Shown piece after piece: positions 25,488-34,800 of a stretch of 64,000 nt of DNA. Below the pieces are notes generated by a model. The model was given only the letters and a program-made list of their open reading frames with translations. It had not been told where the DNA came from and made no database searches. Within the stretch, counting starts at the first letter, position 1. Each line of letters opens with the position of its first letter. Both the position numbers and the translations under genes were made by a program. Source of the stretch: Streptomyces paradoxus (GTDB taxonomy: Bacteria > Actinomycetota > Actinomycetes > Streptomycetales > Streptomycetaceae); contig NZ_JACHGV010000006.1 of the NCBI RefSeq assembly GCF_014202475.1, positions 310,001-374,000 of the forward strand, in the 5' to 3' direction.

Positions 25488-26459
25488 ATGGAGACGAGCA
25501 GCGAGGGCGCGGCGGAGCCCGCGCAGACGGCAGTGGACACGGCGGCAGAGGCACGGACGGTGGCGGAGGCGGCGGCCGAGACCGCCGCCGTCAGCGACCT
25601 CGTGACCGGCTCTGCCGCCATACCGCCCGCCTCGCTGTCCCCCTCACGTGCCAGTGACTTCATGCAGTGCCCGCTGCTCTACCGCTTCCGGGTCATCGAC
25701 CGGCTGCCGGAGAAGCCGAGTGAGGCGGCGACCAGGGGCACGCTGGTGCACGCGGTCCTGGAGCGGCTCTTCGACGCCCCCGCCGCCGAGCGCACGCCGC
25801 CCCGGGCCAAGTCGCTGATCCCGGGCCAGTGGGACCGCCTGCGCGAGACGCGGCCGGAGGTCGTGGAGCTGTTCGCCGACGATCCGCAGGGCGAGCGCCT
25901 GGCGCGCTGGCTGGGCGAGGCGGAGCAGCTCGTCGAGCGCTGGTTCACCCTGGAGGACCCCAGCCGTCTGGAGCCGGCCGAGCGGGAGCTGTTCGTCGAG
26001 GCGGAGCTGGAGTCCGGGCTGCGGCTGCGCGGCATCATCGACCGGGTCGATGTGGCCCCCACGGGCGAGGTCCGGATCGTCGACTACAAGACGGGGAAGG
26101 CGCCCAGGCCGGAGTACTCCGAGGGTGCCCTGTTCCAGATGAAGTTCTACGCCCTGGTGGTGTGGCGGCTGAAGAACGTGGTCCCCCGGCGGCTCCAGCT
26201 GGTCTACCTCGGCAGCGGCCAGGTGCTGACGTACGACCCGGTCCTCGCCGACCTGGAGCGGGTCGAGCGCAAGCTACTGGCGCTGTGGGAGGCGATCCGG
26301 CTGGCGACCGAGACGGGCGACTGGCGGCCGCGCCCCACGAAGCTGTGCGGCTGGTGCGACCACCAGGCGCACTGCCCGGAGTTCGGCGGCACTCCCCCGC
26401 CGTACCCGCTGCCGGTGGGCGCGGCGGAGACGTCGGCGCAGCCCGTCGAGGGCGGCTGA
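25488..26459 (+). CDS. RecB-family nuclease with a predicted Fe-S cluster (Cas4/AddB-like PD-(D/E)XK)
   Basis: A 323-residue protein with a stand-alone RecB-type nuclease domain. An acidic Ala/Glu-rich leader (1-45) precedes SRASDFMQC, GTLVHAVLERLF, the metal site RGIIDRVDV and IVDYKTGKAP, which carries the Asp and Lys of the PD-(D/E)XK core. Cysteines at 61, 287, 290 and 296 (C...CxxCx5C) match the Fe-S arrangement of AddB and Cas4. No helicase or Cas gene is nearby, so a stand-alone DNA-processing role is likely. The ATG at 25488 was chosen because upstream codons are not family-like. It is divergent from the M50 gene. Confidence 0.9.
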   Translation: METSSEGAAEPAQTAVDTAAEARTVAEAAAETAAVSDLVTGSAAIPPASLSPSRASDFMQCPLLYRFRVIDRLPEKPSEAATRGTLVHAVLERLFDAPAAERTPPRAKSLIPGQWDRLRETRPEVVELFADDPQGERLARWLGEAEQLVERWFTLEDPSRLEPAERELFVEAELESGLRLRGIIDRVDVAPTGEVRIVDYKTGKAPRPEYSEGALFQMKFYALVVWRLKNVVPRRLQLVYLGSGQVLTYDPVLADLERVERKLLALWEAIRLATETGDWRPRPTKLCGWCDHQAHCPEFGGTPPPYPLPVGAAETSAQPVEGG

Positions 26460-26513
26460 GTCCGGCGGGCCCGTGCAGGGCAGAATGGGGCCGGACTAGC
26501 GAAGGAGACTCAC

Positions 26514-27185
26514 GTGGCCATCCGCGTCCTACTGGTCGACGACCAGCCGCTGCTGCGTACCGGCTTCCGGATGATTCTGGAGGCGGAGCAGGACATCGCG
26601 GTCGTCGGGGAGGCCGGTGACGGACTGCAGGCACTCGACCAGGTGCGTGCGCTACAGCCCGATGTGGTTCTGATGGACATCCGCATGCCGCGGATGGACG
26701 GTGTGGAGGCGACCCGGCAGATCACCGGGCCCGGGCGGGACGGCCCGGCGAAGGTGCTGGTGCTGACCACCTTCGACCTCGACGAGTACGTGGTGGAGGC
26801 GCTGCGCGCCGGTGCCAGCGGGTTCCTGCTCAAGGACGCGCCGGCCAACGAGCTGGTGCAGGCCATCCGGGTCGTCGCCGCGGGCGAGGCCATGCTCGCG
26901 CCGAGCATCACCCGCCGCCTGCTCGACAAGTACGCCACGCACCTGCCGTCGGGGGACGAGCCGGTGCCGGACGTGCTGCACACGCTCACCGACCGGGAGG
27001 TCGAGGTGCTGAAGCTGGTGGCGCGCGGGCTGTCCAACGCGGAGATCGCCGCCGACCTCTTCGTCAGCGAGACCACGGTCAAGACGCACGTCGGGCATGT
27101 GCTGACCAAGCTGGGCCTGCGCGACCGCGTGCAGGCCGCGGTGTACGCGTACGAGAGCGGGCTGGTGCGCCCCGGCGCGCAGTAG
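26514..27185 (+). CDS. orphan NarL/FixJ-family response regulator
   Basis: A 223-residue two-component regulator starting at a GTG (26514; AAGGAG nine nt upstream). The receiver domain has the acidic pair VDDQ (9-10), phospho-acceptor Asp55 in LMDIRMP, Thr in LTTFD and Lys in FLLKDAP. The LuxR-type helix-turn-helix lies at about 155-212 (LTDREVEVLKLVARGLSNAEIA). No histidine kinase is adjacent, so its partner is encoded elsewhere. It follows the RecB-like gene by 54 bp on the same strand and ends at a strong terminator. Confidence 0.95.
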   Translation: MAIRVLLVDDQPLLRTGFRMILEAEQDIAVVGEAGDGLQALDQVRALQPDVVLMDIRMPRMDGVEATRQITGPGRDGPAKVLVLTTFDLDEYVVEALRAGASGFLLKDAPANELVQAIRVVAAGEAMLAPSITRRLLDKYATHLPSGDEPVPDVLHTLTDREVEVLKLVARGLSNAEIAADLFVSETTVKTHVGHVLTKLGLRDRVQAAVYAYESGLVRPGAQ

Positions 27186-27201
27186 CGGCAAGGAGCAGGT
27201 A

Positions 27202-27249
27202 CGCGAGAAGGGCGCCCCCCGAGAGTGGGGGGCGCCCTTCTCGCGTTTT
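27202..27249. terminator. strong bidirectional terminator between converging genes
   Basis: A perfect 19-bp stem (27202-27220 with 27227-27245, containing GAGAAGGGCGCCCCCC) and a GAGAGT loop, followed on the plus strand by TTTT. It ends the response-regulator transcript and probably also the minus-strand solute-binding gene that stops at 27256. Confidence 0.92.
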
Positions 27250-27255
27250 AGTGCG

Positions 27256-28839
27256 TCAGGCGTCCTTGCTGAGCTCCCAGAAGCGGAAGACCGTCGACGC
27301 GTCGAGGCAGTACTCCAGGCCGTAGACGCCGTCGCGGACGACCGCGTACTGCTTGGCCTGCCAGACCGGCAGGACCGGGAGTTCGTCGGCGACGATGTCC
27401 TGCAGTTCGCCGTACTCCTTGTCGGTGGCGGCCCGGTTGGTCAGGCCGGCGGTGCGCGGGATGAGCGAGCCGGTGATCGTGCCGTTGTCGTAGTTGTTGT
27501 TCAGCACGTTGCCCTTGCCGAAGAAGGGGGCCGTGAAGTTGTCGGCGTCCGGGTAGTCGGGCACCCAGCCCTTCACGTACACCCCGTACTTGCCGGCGGC
27601 GATGTCCTTCTCGTACTGGCCGAACGGGACGGACTTGACGCTCGCGTCGAACAGGCCGCTGGCGTTGAGCTGGCCGGCGATGGCGTTCAGCTCCTGGTCG
27701 GTGGCGGGACCGTAGCGGGAGGGGGTCGACCAGAGGGTCAGCTTCACCTTGCCGGTGATGCCGTCCTCGCGCAGCGCGGCCTGGGCCTTGGACCGGGAGG
27801 GGCGGGCGCCGTAGGTGTCGAAGAAGGCCGTGTTGTGGCCCGCGATACCGGCCGGGATGATCGAGTAGAGCGGGGTCGCGGTGCCCTGGTAGACGTCCTT
27901 GATGAGGGCTTCGCGGTCGAGCAGGTGGGCGATGGCCTTGCGGACGCCGAGCTTTCCGGCGACCGGGTCGTCCATGTTGAACACCAGGTGCTGGACCTCG
28001 GCGCTGCTGCCCTCGACGACCTCGGTGCCGGTGCCGTCGTCGGCCTTCTCCATGTCGGCGACGTCGCCCGCGGTGAGGCCGCGGTAGGCGATGTCGACCT
28101 CCTCGTTCTGGATGGCCTGCTTCAGGGCGGTCTGGTCGCCGTCGAAGAACTTCAGCGTCACGCCGGTGTTCTTCACCTTGGCGGTGCCCTCGTAGTTCTC
28201 GTTGACCGAGAAGACGGCCTGGCCGTCGTCGAACGAGTCGAGCTTGTACGGGCCGGAGCCGACGGCCTGGCCGTCCTTGCGGAGCTCGCCCGCGTCGTAC
28301 TCGTTGTGGTCGACGATGGAGCCGGCGCCGGAGGCGATCTTGCTCGGGAAGGTGGCGTCGGCCGTGTTGAGGCGGAAGACGACCGTCTTCTCGTCCGGCG
28401 TCTCGACCTTGTCGAGCATGGGGAACATGATCGCGGGCCCGTCGGGGTCGTTGATCTTCAGCATGCGGTCGAAGGAGAACTTGACGTCCTCGGAGGTGAG
28501 CTCGTCACCGTTGCTGAACTTGAGTCCGTCCTTCAGCGTGCACTTGTAGACCGTGGTCTGCGTGTCGGTGAACGCGCAGCTCTCGGCCGCCTCGGGCTGC
28601 GGTTCCGTGGCGCCCTTGGGGAAGCTGAGCAGGGACTGGAAGACGTTGTTGAACAACAGCCAGGAGCCGGGGTCGTAGCCGGAGGCCGGGTCGGTGGCCA
28701 GGACGTCGTCGGACATCCCCACCACCACGTTGGAGCCGTCCCCCGCGGAGTCTCCGCTCTCCGTGCCACAGCCGGTCAGCAGTCCGGAGGCGAGGCCCGC
28801 CACGATGGGCAGGACCGGCCACTGGTTGCGTATCTTCAC
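27256..28839 (-). CDS. ABC-type peptide/solute-binding lipoprotein (SBP family 5), first of two
   Basis: A 527-residue extracellular solute-binding protein. From the GTG at 28839 it starts with a signal ending in LLTGC, which gives a lipidated Cys. The family-5 signature region is visible as TLKDGLKFSNGDELTSEDVKFSFDRML, and the C-terminal lobe has KGWVPDYPDADNF, typical of peptide-binding proteins. Binding of di/oligopeptides or a similar ligand is likely. No permease or ATPase gene is next to it. It shares about the same architecture as the neighbour at 28949-30553, so the two probably arose by duplication. Confidence 0.9.
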   Translation of the reverse strand: MKIRNQWPVLPIVAGLASGLLTGCGTESGDSAGDGSNVVVGMSDDVLATDPASGYDPGSWLLFNNVFQSLLSFPKGATEPQPEAAESCAFTDTQTTVYKCTLKDGLKFSNGDELTSEDVKFSFDRMLKINDPDGPAIMFPMLDKVETPDEKTVVFRLNTADATFPSKIASGAGSIVDHNEYDAGELRKDGQAVGSGPYKLDSFDDGQAVFSVNENYEGTAKVKNTGVTLKFFDGDQTALKQAIQNEEVDIAYRGLTAGDVADMEKADDGTGTEVVEGSSAEVQHLVFNMDDPVAGKLGVRKAIAHLLDREALIKDVYQGTATPLYSIIPAGIAGHNTAFFDTYGARPSRSKAQAALREDGITGKVKLTLWSTPSRYGPATDQELNAIAGQLNASGLFDASVKSVPFGQYEKDIAAGKYGVYVKGWVPDYPDADNFTAPFFGKGNVLNNNYDNGTITGSLIPRTAGLTNRAATDKEYGELQDIVADELPVLPVWQAKQYAVVRDGVYGLEYCLDASTVFRFWELSKDA

Positions 28840-28903
28840 GTGTGTGCCTTGTCGTCGGTTCTCGAGAAGTCCCGGAGCATCGTCCTGGCTCCGGGGCACG
28901 GCT

Positions 28904-28934
28904 CCCCGGGGGCCGCGGTCACAGGCCCCCGGGG
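28904..28934 (-). terminator. hairpin between the two solute-binding protein genes
   Basis: CCCCGGGGGCC (28904-28914) pairs with GGCCCCCGGGG (28924-28934), 15 bp beyond the stop of the upstream lipoprotein gene. It suggests the two genes are not simply one operon. Confidence 0.7.
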
Positions 28935-28948
28935 ATCCAGCGGGTCCG

Positions 28949-30553
28949 TCAGTCGCTCACACCCCGCCCGAGCTCCCACAGCTGAAGCGTCGAGGCGGAG
29001 TTGAGCGCGTAGGCGGTACCCGTGATGTCGTCGCGCGCGGCAACGTACTGCTTGCCCTGCCACAGCGGCAGCACCGGCACGTCACCGGCGACGATGTCCT
29101 GAATGTTCGTCAGGCTGGAGGAGGCGGACAGCCGGTCCGCCTCACGGCGGGATTCCGGGATCAGGGTCTTGCGGATCTGGCTGTTGTCGTACGGCGAGCC
29201 GAGGGTGTTGTCGGCGTCGAGGAACGGCGCGAGGAAGTTGTCGGCGTCCGGGAAGTCCGGGAACCAGCCCATGCCGTAGACGTCGTACTCGCCCTTCTTC
29301 TCGGCCGGGCGGAACGTGTCCCAGGGGGTGCCCTTGATGCCGACGTCGAACAGGCCGCTGGAGTTCAGCTGGTCGCGCAGGACCTCGAACTCCTTCTTGG
29401 TGGCCGGGCCGTAGTGGTCGGTGGTGTAGTGCAGCGTGAGCTTCACCGGGGTGGTGATGTTCGCCTGGTTGAGCAGCGAACGGGCCTTGGTGACGTTCGG
29501 CTCGCCGTACTTGTTGAAGAACGAGTTGGAGTGGCCGGTGACGCTGGCCGGGACCAGCGAGTACAGCGGCTCGGCCTGGGAGCCGTAGACCTTGGAGACC
29601 AGCGCGCTGCGGTTGACGACCTGGGCCATCGCCTGGCGCACGGCCTTGGACTTCACCGTCGGGGCGTCGGTGTTGAAGCCCAGGTAGCGGATCTCCAGGC
29701 CGGGCATCTCGACGAGGTCGACGTCGGTGTCCGCGTCGCCGGAGAGTTCGCGGATCTGATCGGGCGACATCGTGCGGGTCATCAGGTCGATGTCGCCCTT
29801 GTCCAGGGCCTTGCCCATGGCGTCGGCGTCCTTGTAGGAGACCATGTCGACCTTGTCGTTGTTCACCTTGAGGGTCCCCTTGTAGTCGGGGTTCTTGGTG
29901 AACTCGGCCTTGACCAGCTCGCCGTCCTCGACGTCGGCCTTGAGGGTGTACGGGCCGGAGCCCTCCAGGTCGAAGCCGTCGCGCAGCTTGTTCTTCGGGT
30001 AGTCGTCGGGGTCGACGATGCCGGCGACCGGGGTCGACAGCTTGTACGGGAACGTCGCGTCGGCGGTCTTGAGGTGGAAGATGACCTCGCGGTCGCCCTG
30101 CGTCTCGACGGTGTCGATGGTGGACAGCAGTGCGAACACACCGCTGTCGGCCTTGAGCGAGCGGGCGCGGTCGATGGAGTACTTCACGTCGTCCGCCGTG
30201 ACAGCGTTGCCGCCTGCGAACGTCAGGCCGTCGCGCAGGGTGCAGGCGTAGCGCTCGTTGCCGGTGTCGGTGAAGCCGCAGCGCTCGGCGGCCTCCGGTA
30301 CCGGCTCGCCCTCGCCGCGCGGCTGGATCATCAGGGTCTGCACGGTCTGGCGCAGGATGTTCCAGGTGCCGACGTCGTAGGCGTACGCCGGGTCGAGGGG
30401 CGCGGGGGCGTCCTTCGAGGCGGTGAACCGGTCCGTGGTGCCGACGACGATCGCGCCGCTGTCGCCGCTCCCGCTGTCGGACCCGCCGCAGGCGGCGAGC
30501 ACCGGCGCGAGCAGGCCGATCACGGCCGGCAGCACCAAAGTCTTGCGGTTCAT
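28949..30553 (-). CDS. ABC-type peptide/solute-binding lipoprotein (SBP family 5), second of two
   Basis: A 534-residue paralogue of the preceding protein. The signal MNRKTLVLPAVIGLLAPVLAAC has a clear lipobox (LAAC) with the lipidated Cys near residue 22. Family-5 features include CTLRDGLTFAGGNAVTADDVKYSIDR and MGWFPDFPDADNFLAPF. Both proteins end in similar sequences (LPLWQGKQY/LPVWQAKQY, then FRFWELS/LQLWELG). The substrate is unknown. An ATG far upstream gives only a shadow extension, so the start at 30553 is preferred. No transporter membrane genes are nearby. Confidence 0.9.
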   Translation of the reverse strand: MNRKTLVLPAVIGLLAPVLAACGGSDSGSGDSGAIVVGTTDRFTASKDAPAPLDPAYAYDVGTWNILRQTVQTLMIQPRGEGEPVPEAAERCGFTDTGNERYACTLRDGLTFAGGNAVTADDVKYSIDRARSLKADSGVFALLSTIDTVETQGDREVIFHLKTADATFPYKLSTPVAGIVDPDDYPKNKLRDGFDLEGSGPYTLKADVEDGELVKAEFTKNPDYKGTLKVNNDKVDMVSYKDADAMGKALDKGDIDLMTRTMSPDQIRELSGDADTDVDLVEMPGLEIRYLGFNTDAPTVKSKAVRQAMAQVVNRSALVSKVYGSQAEPLYSLVPASVTGHSNSFFNKYGEPNVTKARSLLNQANITTPVKLTLHYTTDHYGPATKKEFEVLRDQLNSSGLFDVGIKGTPWDTFRPAEKKGEYDVYGMGWFPDFPDADNFLAPFLDADNTLGSPYDNSQIRKTLIPESRREADRLSASSSLTNIQDIVAGDVPVLPLWQGKQYVAARDDITGTAYALNSASTLQLWELGRGVSD

Positions 30554-30961
30554 GCTCGAGTTTCTCCAGAGCTGTCGACTCCGTGTACCCGGCATGCAGG
30601 GGTGGCGCAGCGGATCACGGAGGTGGGGCGATGTTCTCGCATCGAGATTAGTCCGGACCGGCAGGAGGGTTCGCAGCCACCGGAGTTGAGCACCCATCAC
30701 GCTGCGGAACCGGGCGCGGACAGACCGAAAACCCGACAGTGGAAGCTTTGGTGCAGCGTTCCACCAATCGGGACACAAGGGCGCGCCGACGGCCCCCTGG
30801 AGGGGGTGCGCAGCACACGGCGGATCTGCTGTCGACCCCGGACCGCGTGGGGAACGTCACACGCGTAAACGGGTTCGGAGCACGGGAATTCGATCGCCCG
30901 GAGGGGTTCGAATTCACCTTCGGAATTCCCGCCCTAACGCCGCTGCACGCTGGGTGAACGC
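30554..30961. other. 408-bp intergenic region upstream of the solute-binding protein gene
   Basis: It must contain the promoter of the minus-strand lipoprotein gene (right of 30553) and the 3' end of the HAD gene. Near the latter, CGGGAATTC (30883-30891) and GAATTCCCG (30923-30931) form a spaced inverted repeat 30-80 bp after the HAD stop, with a third GAATTC in the loop; it may act as a terminator. No gene is supported: the short plus-strand frame at 30739-30957 has no ribosome-binding site. Confidence 0.5.
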
Positions 30962-31663
30962 CTAGCGCATTTCCGTCATCAGCCCGTGCAGAAATGTCAG
31001 GTCGACCTCTTCGAGGGAGGTGACGACCGTGCGGCGCAGGGCCGGGGCGATGGGGGCCACGGAGGGCACGGCCACGACCTGGCAGCCGGCGGCCTCGGCG
31101 GCGGCGACCCCGGTCGCGGTGTCCTCGATGACGGCGCACCGGGCCGGGTCCGCGCCGAGTCCGGCGGCGGCGGCGAGGTACGGGTCGGGGTGGGGCTTGG
31201 TGCGCGGCACCTCGTCACCGGCCACCGTCAGGCTGAAATGGTGGGCGCCCAGCGAGGTCAGCACCCGGTCGATGATGCGCCGGTGCGAGGCGGAGACCAG
31301 GGCTGTGGGGATCTCGTACTCGTAGAGCTCGGCGAGCAGCCGGCCGGCGCCCGGCATCAGGGGCAGGGCGCGGCCGATGCGGTCCTCGAAGCCGTCGTTC
31401 AGGAGCACGGTGAGTTCGTCGAGGGGGATGTCGGCGCCGGTGGCCTCGATGAGGAACCCCGCGCTGCGGGTCATGGGGCCGCCGACCACGACATGCCGCC
31501 AGGACTCGTCGAGGGTGTGGCCGAGGGAGGCGAACACCTCGACCTCGACGTCCCACCAGAAGCCCTCCGTGTCCACCAGGGTGCCGTCCATGTCGAGGAG
31601 GACCGCCTGGAGAGCGGAGCCTTCGGCCGTGCGGGTTCCGAGCGCGGGGACCGTACTGGTCAT
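30962..31663 (-). CDS. HAD-superfamily phosphatase (beta-phosphoglucomutase-like subfamily)
   Basis: A 233-residue HAD hydrolase. Motif I is VLLDMDGTLVDTE (Asp nucleophile and acid/base Asp, about 24-26), motif II TALVSAS, motif III Lys in PRTKPHPDP, motif IV CAVIEDTATGV. The helical cap of subfamily I lies between motifs I and II. It most likely dephosphorylates a small phosphorylated metabolite; the specific substrate is not evident. It lies downstream of metH on the same strand but a hairpin (31688-31719) separates them. Confidence 0.92.
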   Translation of the reverse strand: MTSTVPALGTRTAEGSALQAVLLDMDGTLVDTEGFWWDVEVEVFASLGHTLDESWRHVVVGGPMTRSAGFLIEATGADIPLDELTVLLNDGFEDRIGRALPLMPGAGRLLAELYEYEIPTALVSASHRRIIDRVLTSLGAHHFSLTVAGDEVPRTKPHPDPYLAAAAGLGADPARCAVIEDTATGVAAAEAAGCQVVAVPSVAPIAPALRRTVVTSLEEVDLTFLHGLMTEMR

Positions 31664-31687
31664 CCACGTACCTCCTTGAGGGACGTT

Positions 31688-31719
31688 CAGGCCGGTTCCC
31701 CACGAGGGGAACCGGCCTG
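31688..31719 (-). terminator. hairpin terminator of metH
   Basis: CAGGCCGGTTCCCC (31688-31701) pairs perfectly with GGGGAACCGGCCTG (31706-31719) around an ACGA loop, 89 bp beyond the metH stop and 25 bp before the HAD gene start. Confidence 0.85.
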
Positions 31720-31807
31720 CGGTGGACCGACAAGTCTACGTCGTGCGCGGACGAATCGCTTCTTTTGGCCCCGTGTGCCTCTTACGGCCCGTGCGCCCGG
31801 GAGGGGC

Positions 31808-34800
31808 TCAGCGGGCGTTGAAGTACTTCGCCTCCGGGTGGTGGATCACGATGGCGTCCGTGGACTGCTCGGGGTGCAGCTGGAACTCCTCGGACAGCTG
31901 GACGCCGATGCGCTCCGGCTGGAGCAGGTCGGCGATCTTGGCGCGGTCCTCCAGGTCGGGGCAGGCGCCGTAGCCGAGGGAGAAGCGGGCGCCCCGGTAC
32001 TTCAGCTCGAACATGCCCTGCATCTCGTCCGGGTCCTCGCCGGCGAAGCCGAGCTCGGAGCGCACGCGCGCGTGCCAGTACTCGGCGAGCGCCTCGGCCA
32101 GCTGCACGGACAGCCCGTGCAGTTCGAGGTAGTCGCGGTAGGCGTTGGCCTCGAAGAGGCGCGCGGTCTCCTCGCCGATGCGCGAGCCGACGGTGACGAC
32201 CTGGAGGCCGACGACGTCGGTCTCGCCGGACTCCTCCGGGCGGAAGAAGTCGGCCAGGCACAGCCGGCGGCCCCGGCGCTGGCGCGGGAACGTGAAGCGG
32301 GTGCGCTCGTTGCCCTGCTCGTCGAGGATGATCAGGTCGTCGTCCTTGGAGACGCACGGGAAGTAGCCGTAGACCACGGCCGCCTCCAGCAGGTTCTCCG
32401 TCTGGAGGCGGTCCAGCAGGCCGCGCAGCCGGGGCCGGCCCTCGCTCTCGACGAGCTCCTCGTACGACGGGCCCTCACCGGTGCGGGCCTGCTTCAGGCC
32501 CCACTGGCCCTTGAACAGGGCGCCCTCGTCGAGCCAGCTCGCGTACTCCTTGAGCTGGATGCCCTTGATCACGCGGGTGCCGCGGAAGGGCGGGGTGGGC
32601 ACGGGGTTGTCGGTGGCGACGTCGGAGCGGACGTGCCCCTCCTCGGGGCGCTCCTCCACGGCGGCCGGGGCGGTGGCCCGCACCCGGCGCTGCTTGAGCT
32701 CGGGCAGCTTGGCGCCGGGCACGCCCCGCTTGACGCCGATGAGGGCGTCCATCAGGCGCAGCCCCTCGAAGGCGTCGCGGGCGTAGCGGACCTCGCCCTC
32801 GTAGATCTCGTGCAGGTCCTGCTCGACGTAGGCGCGGGTGAGGGCGGCGCCGCCGAGGATGACCGGGTAGCCGGAGGCCAGGCCGCGCTGGTTCAGCTCC
32901 TCCAGGTTCTCCTTCATGATCACAGTGGACTTGACCAGGAGACCGGACATGCCGATGACGTCGGCCCGGTGCTCCTCGGCGGCTTCCAGGATCGCGGAGA
33001 CCGGCTGCTTGATGCCGAGGTTGACGACGTTGTAGCCGTTGTTGGACAGGATGATGTCGACGAGGTTCTTGCCGATGTCGTGCACGTCGCCGCGGACGGT
33101 GGCGAGCACGATGGTGCCCTTGCCGGCCTCGTCGGTCTTCTCCATGTGCGGTTCGAGGTGGGCGACGGCCGTCTTCATGACCTCGGCGGACTGCAGGACG
33201 AACGGCAGCTGCATCTGGCCGGAGCCGAACAGCTCGCCGACGACCTTCATGCCGTCCAGCAGGGTCTCGTTGACGATGTCGAGCGCGGGCCGCTCCTGGA
33301 GGGCCTCGTCGAGGTCCGCTTCGAGGCCGTTGCGCTCGCCGTCGATGATGCGGCGCTTGAGGCGCTCGTCGAGCGGCAGGGCGGCCAGTTCCTCGGCCTT
33401 GCCGGCCTTGAGGGACTTGGCGGTGGCGCCCTCGAACAGCTGCATGAGCTTCTGCAGCGGGTCGTAGCCCTCGGCGCGGCGGTCGTGGATGAGGTCCAGG
33501 GCCGTCTGGACCTCCTCCTCGCTGAAGCGGGCGATCGGCAGGATCTTCGAGGCGTGCACGATCGCCGAGTCCAGGCCCGCCTTGACGCACTCGTCGAGGA
33601 AGACGGAGTTGAGCAGGATGCGGGCGGCCGGGTTGAGACCGAAGGAGATGTTGGACAGGCCGAGCGTGGTCTGCACCTTCGGGTGGCGCCGCTTGAGCTC
33701 TCGGATGCCCTCGATGGTGGCGATGCCGTCCTTGCGGGACTCCTCCTGGCCGGTGCAGATGGTGAAGGTCAGGCAGTCGACGAGGATGTCCTCCTCGTGG
33801 ATGCCCCAGTTGCCGGTCAGGTCGTCGATGAGCCGTTCGGCGATCTCGACCTTCTTCTCGGCGGTGCGGGCCTGGCCCTCCTCGTCGATGGTGAGCGCGA
33901 TGAGGGCGGCGCCGTGCTCCTGGGCGAGGGCGGTGACCTTGGCGAAGCGGGATTCGGGGCCGTCGCCGTCCTCGTAGTTCACCGAGTTGATCACCGCGCG
34001 GCCGCCGAGCTTCTCCAGGCCGGCCCGGATGACGTCGACCTCGGTGGAGTCCAGCACGATGGGCAGGGTGGAGGCGGTGGCGAAGCGGCCGGCCAGCTCC
34101 TCCATGTCGGCGACGCCGTCGCGGCCGACGTAGTCCACGCACAGGTCGAGCATGTGCGCGCCCTCGCGGATCTGGTCGCGGGCCATCTCCACGCAGTCGT
34201 CCCAGCGGCCGTCCAGCATGGCATCGCGGAACTTCTTCGAGCCGTTGGCGTTGGTGCGCTCGCCGATGGCCAGGTAGGAGGTGTCCTGCCGGAACGGCAC
34301 CGACTGGTAGAGGGAGGCCGCGCCCGGCTCGGGCTGCGGGGCGCGCTCGGTGGGGGCGGTGTCCCGGACGCGCTCGACCAGCTGCCGCAGGTGCTCGGGG
34401 GTGGTGCCGCAGCAGCCGCCCACGAGGGAGAGGCCGTAGTCGCGGACGAAGGTGCCCTGCGCCTCGGCCAGCTCGGGCGCGGTCAGCGGGTAGTGGGCGC
34501 CGTCCTTGGTCAGCACGGGCAGGCCCGCGTTGGGCATGCAGGACAGCGGGATGCGGGAGTGCCGGGACAGGAAGCGCAGGTGCTCGCTCATCTCGGCCGG
34601 GCCCGTGGCGCAGTTCAGGCCGATCATGTCGATGCCGAGGGGCTCCAGCGCGGTCAGGGCCGCGCCGATCTCGGAGCCGAGCAGCATGGTCCCGGTCGTC
34701 TCGACGGTCACCGAGACGATCAGCGGTACGGAGTGGCCGGTGGCCTCCATGGCCCGGCGGGCGGCGATCACGGAGGCCTTGGTCTGGAGCAGGTCCTGCG

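Noticed and set aside
30739..30957. 72-codon plus-strand frame in the gap before the HAD gene
   Set aside because: No ribosome-binding site, no hydrophobic or domain pattern, and it crosses the inverted repeat near the HAD gene end.
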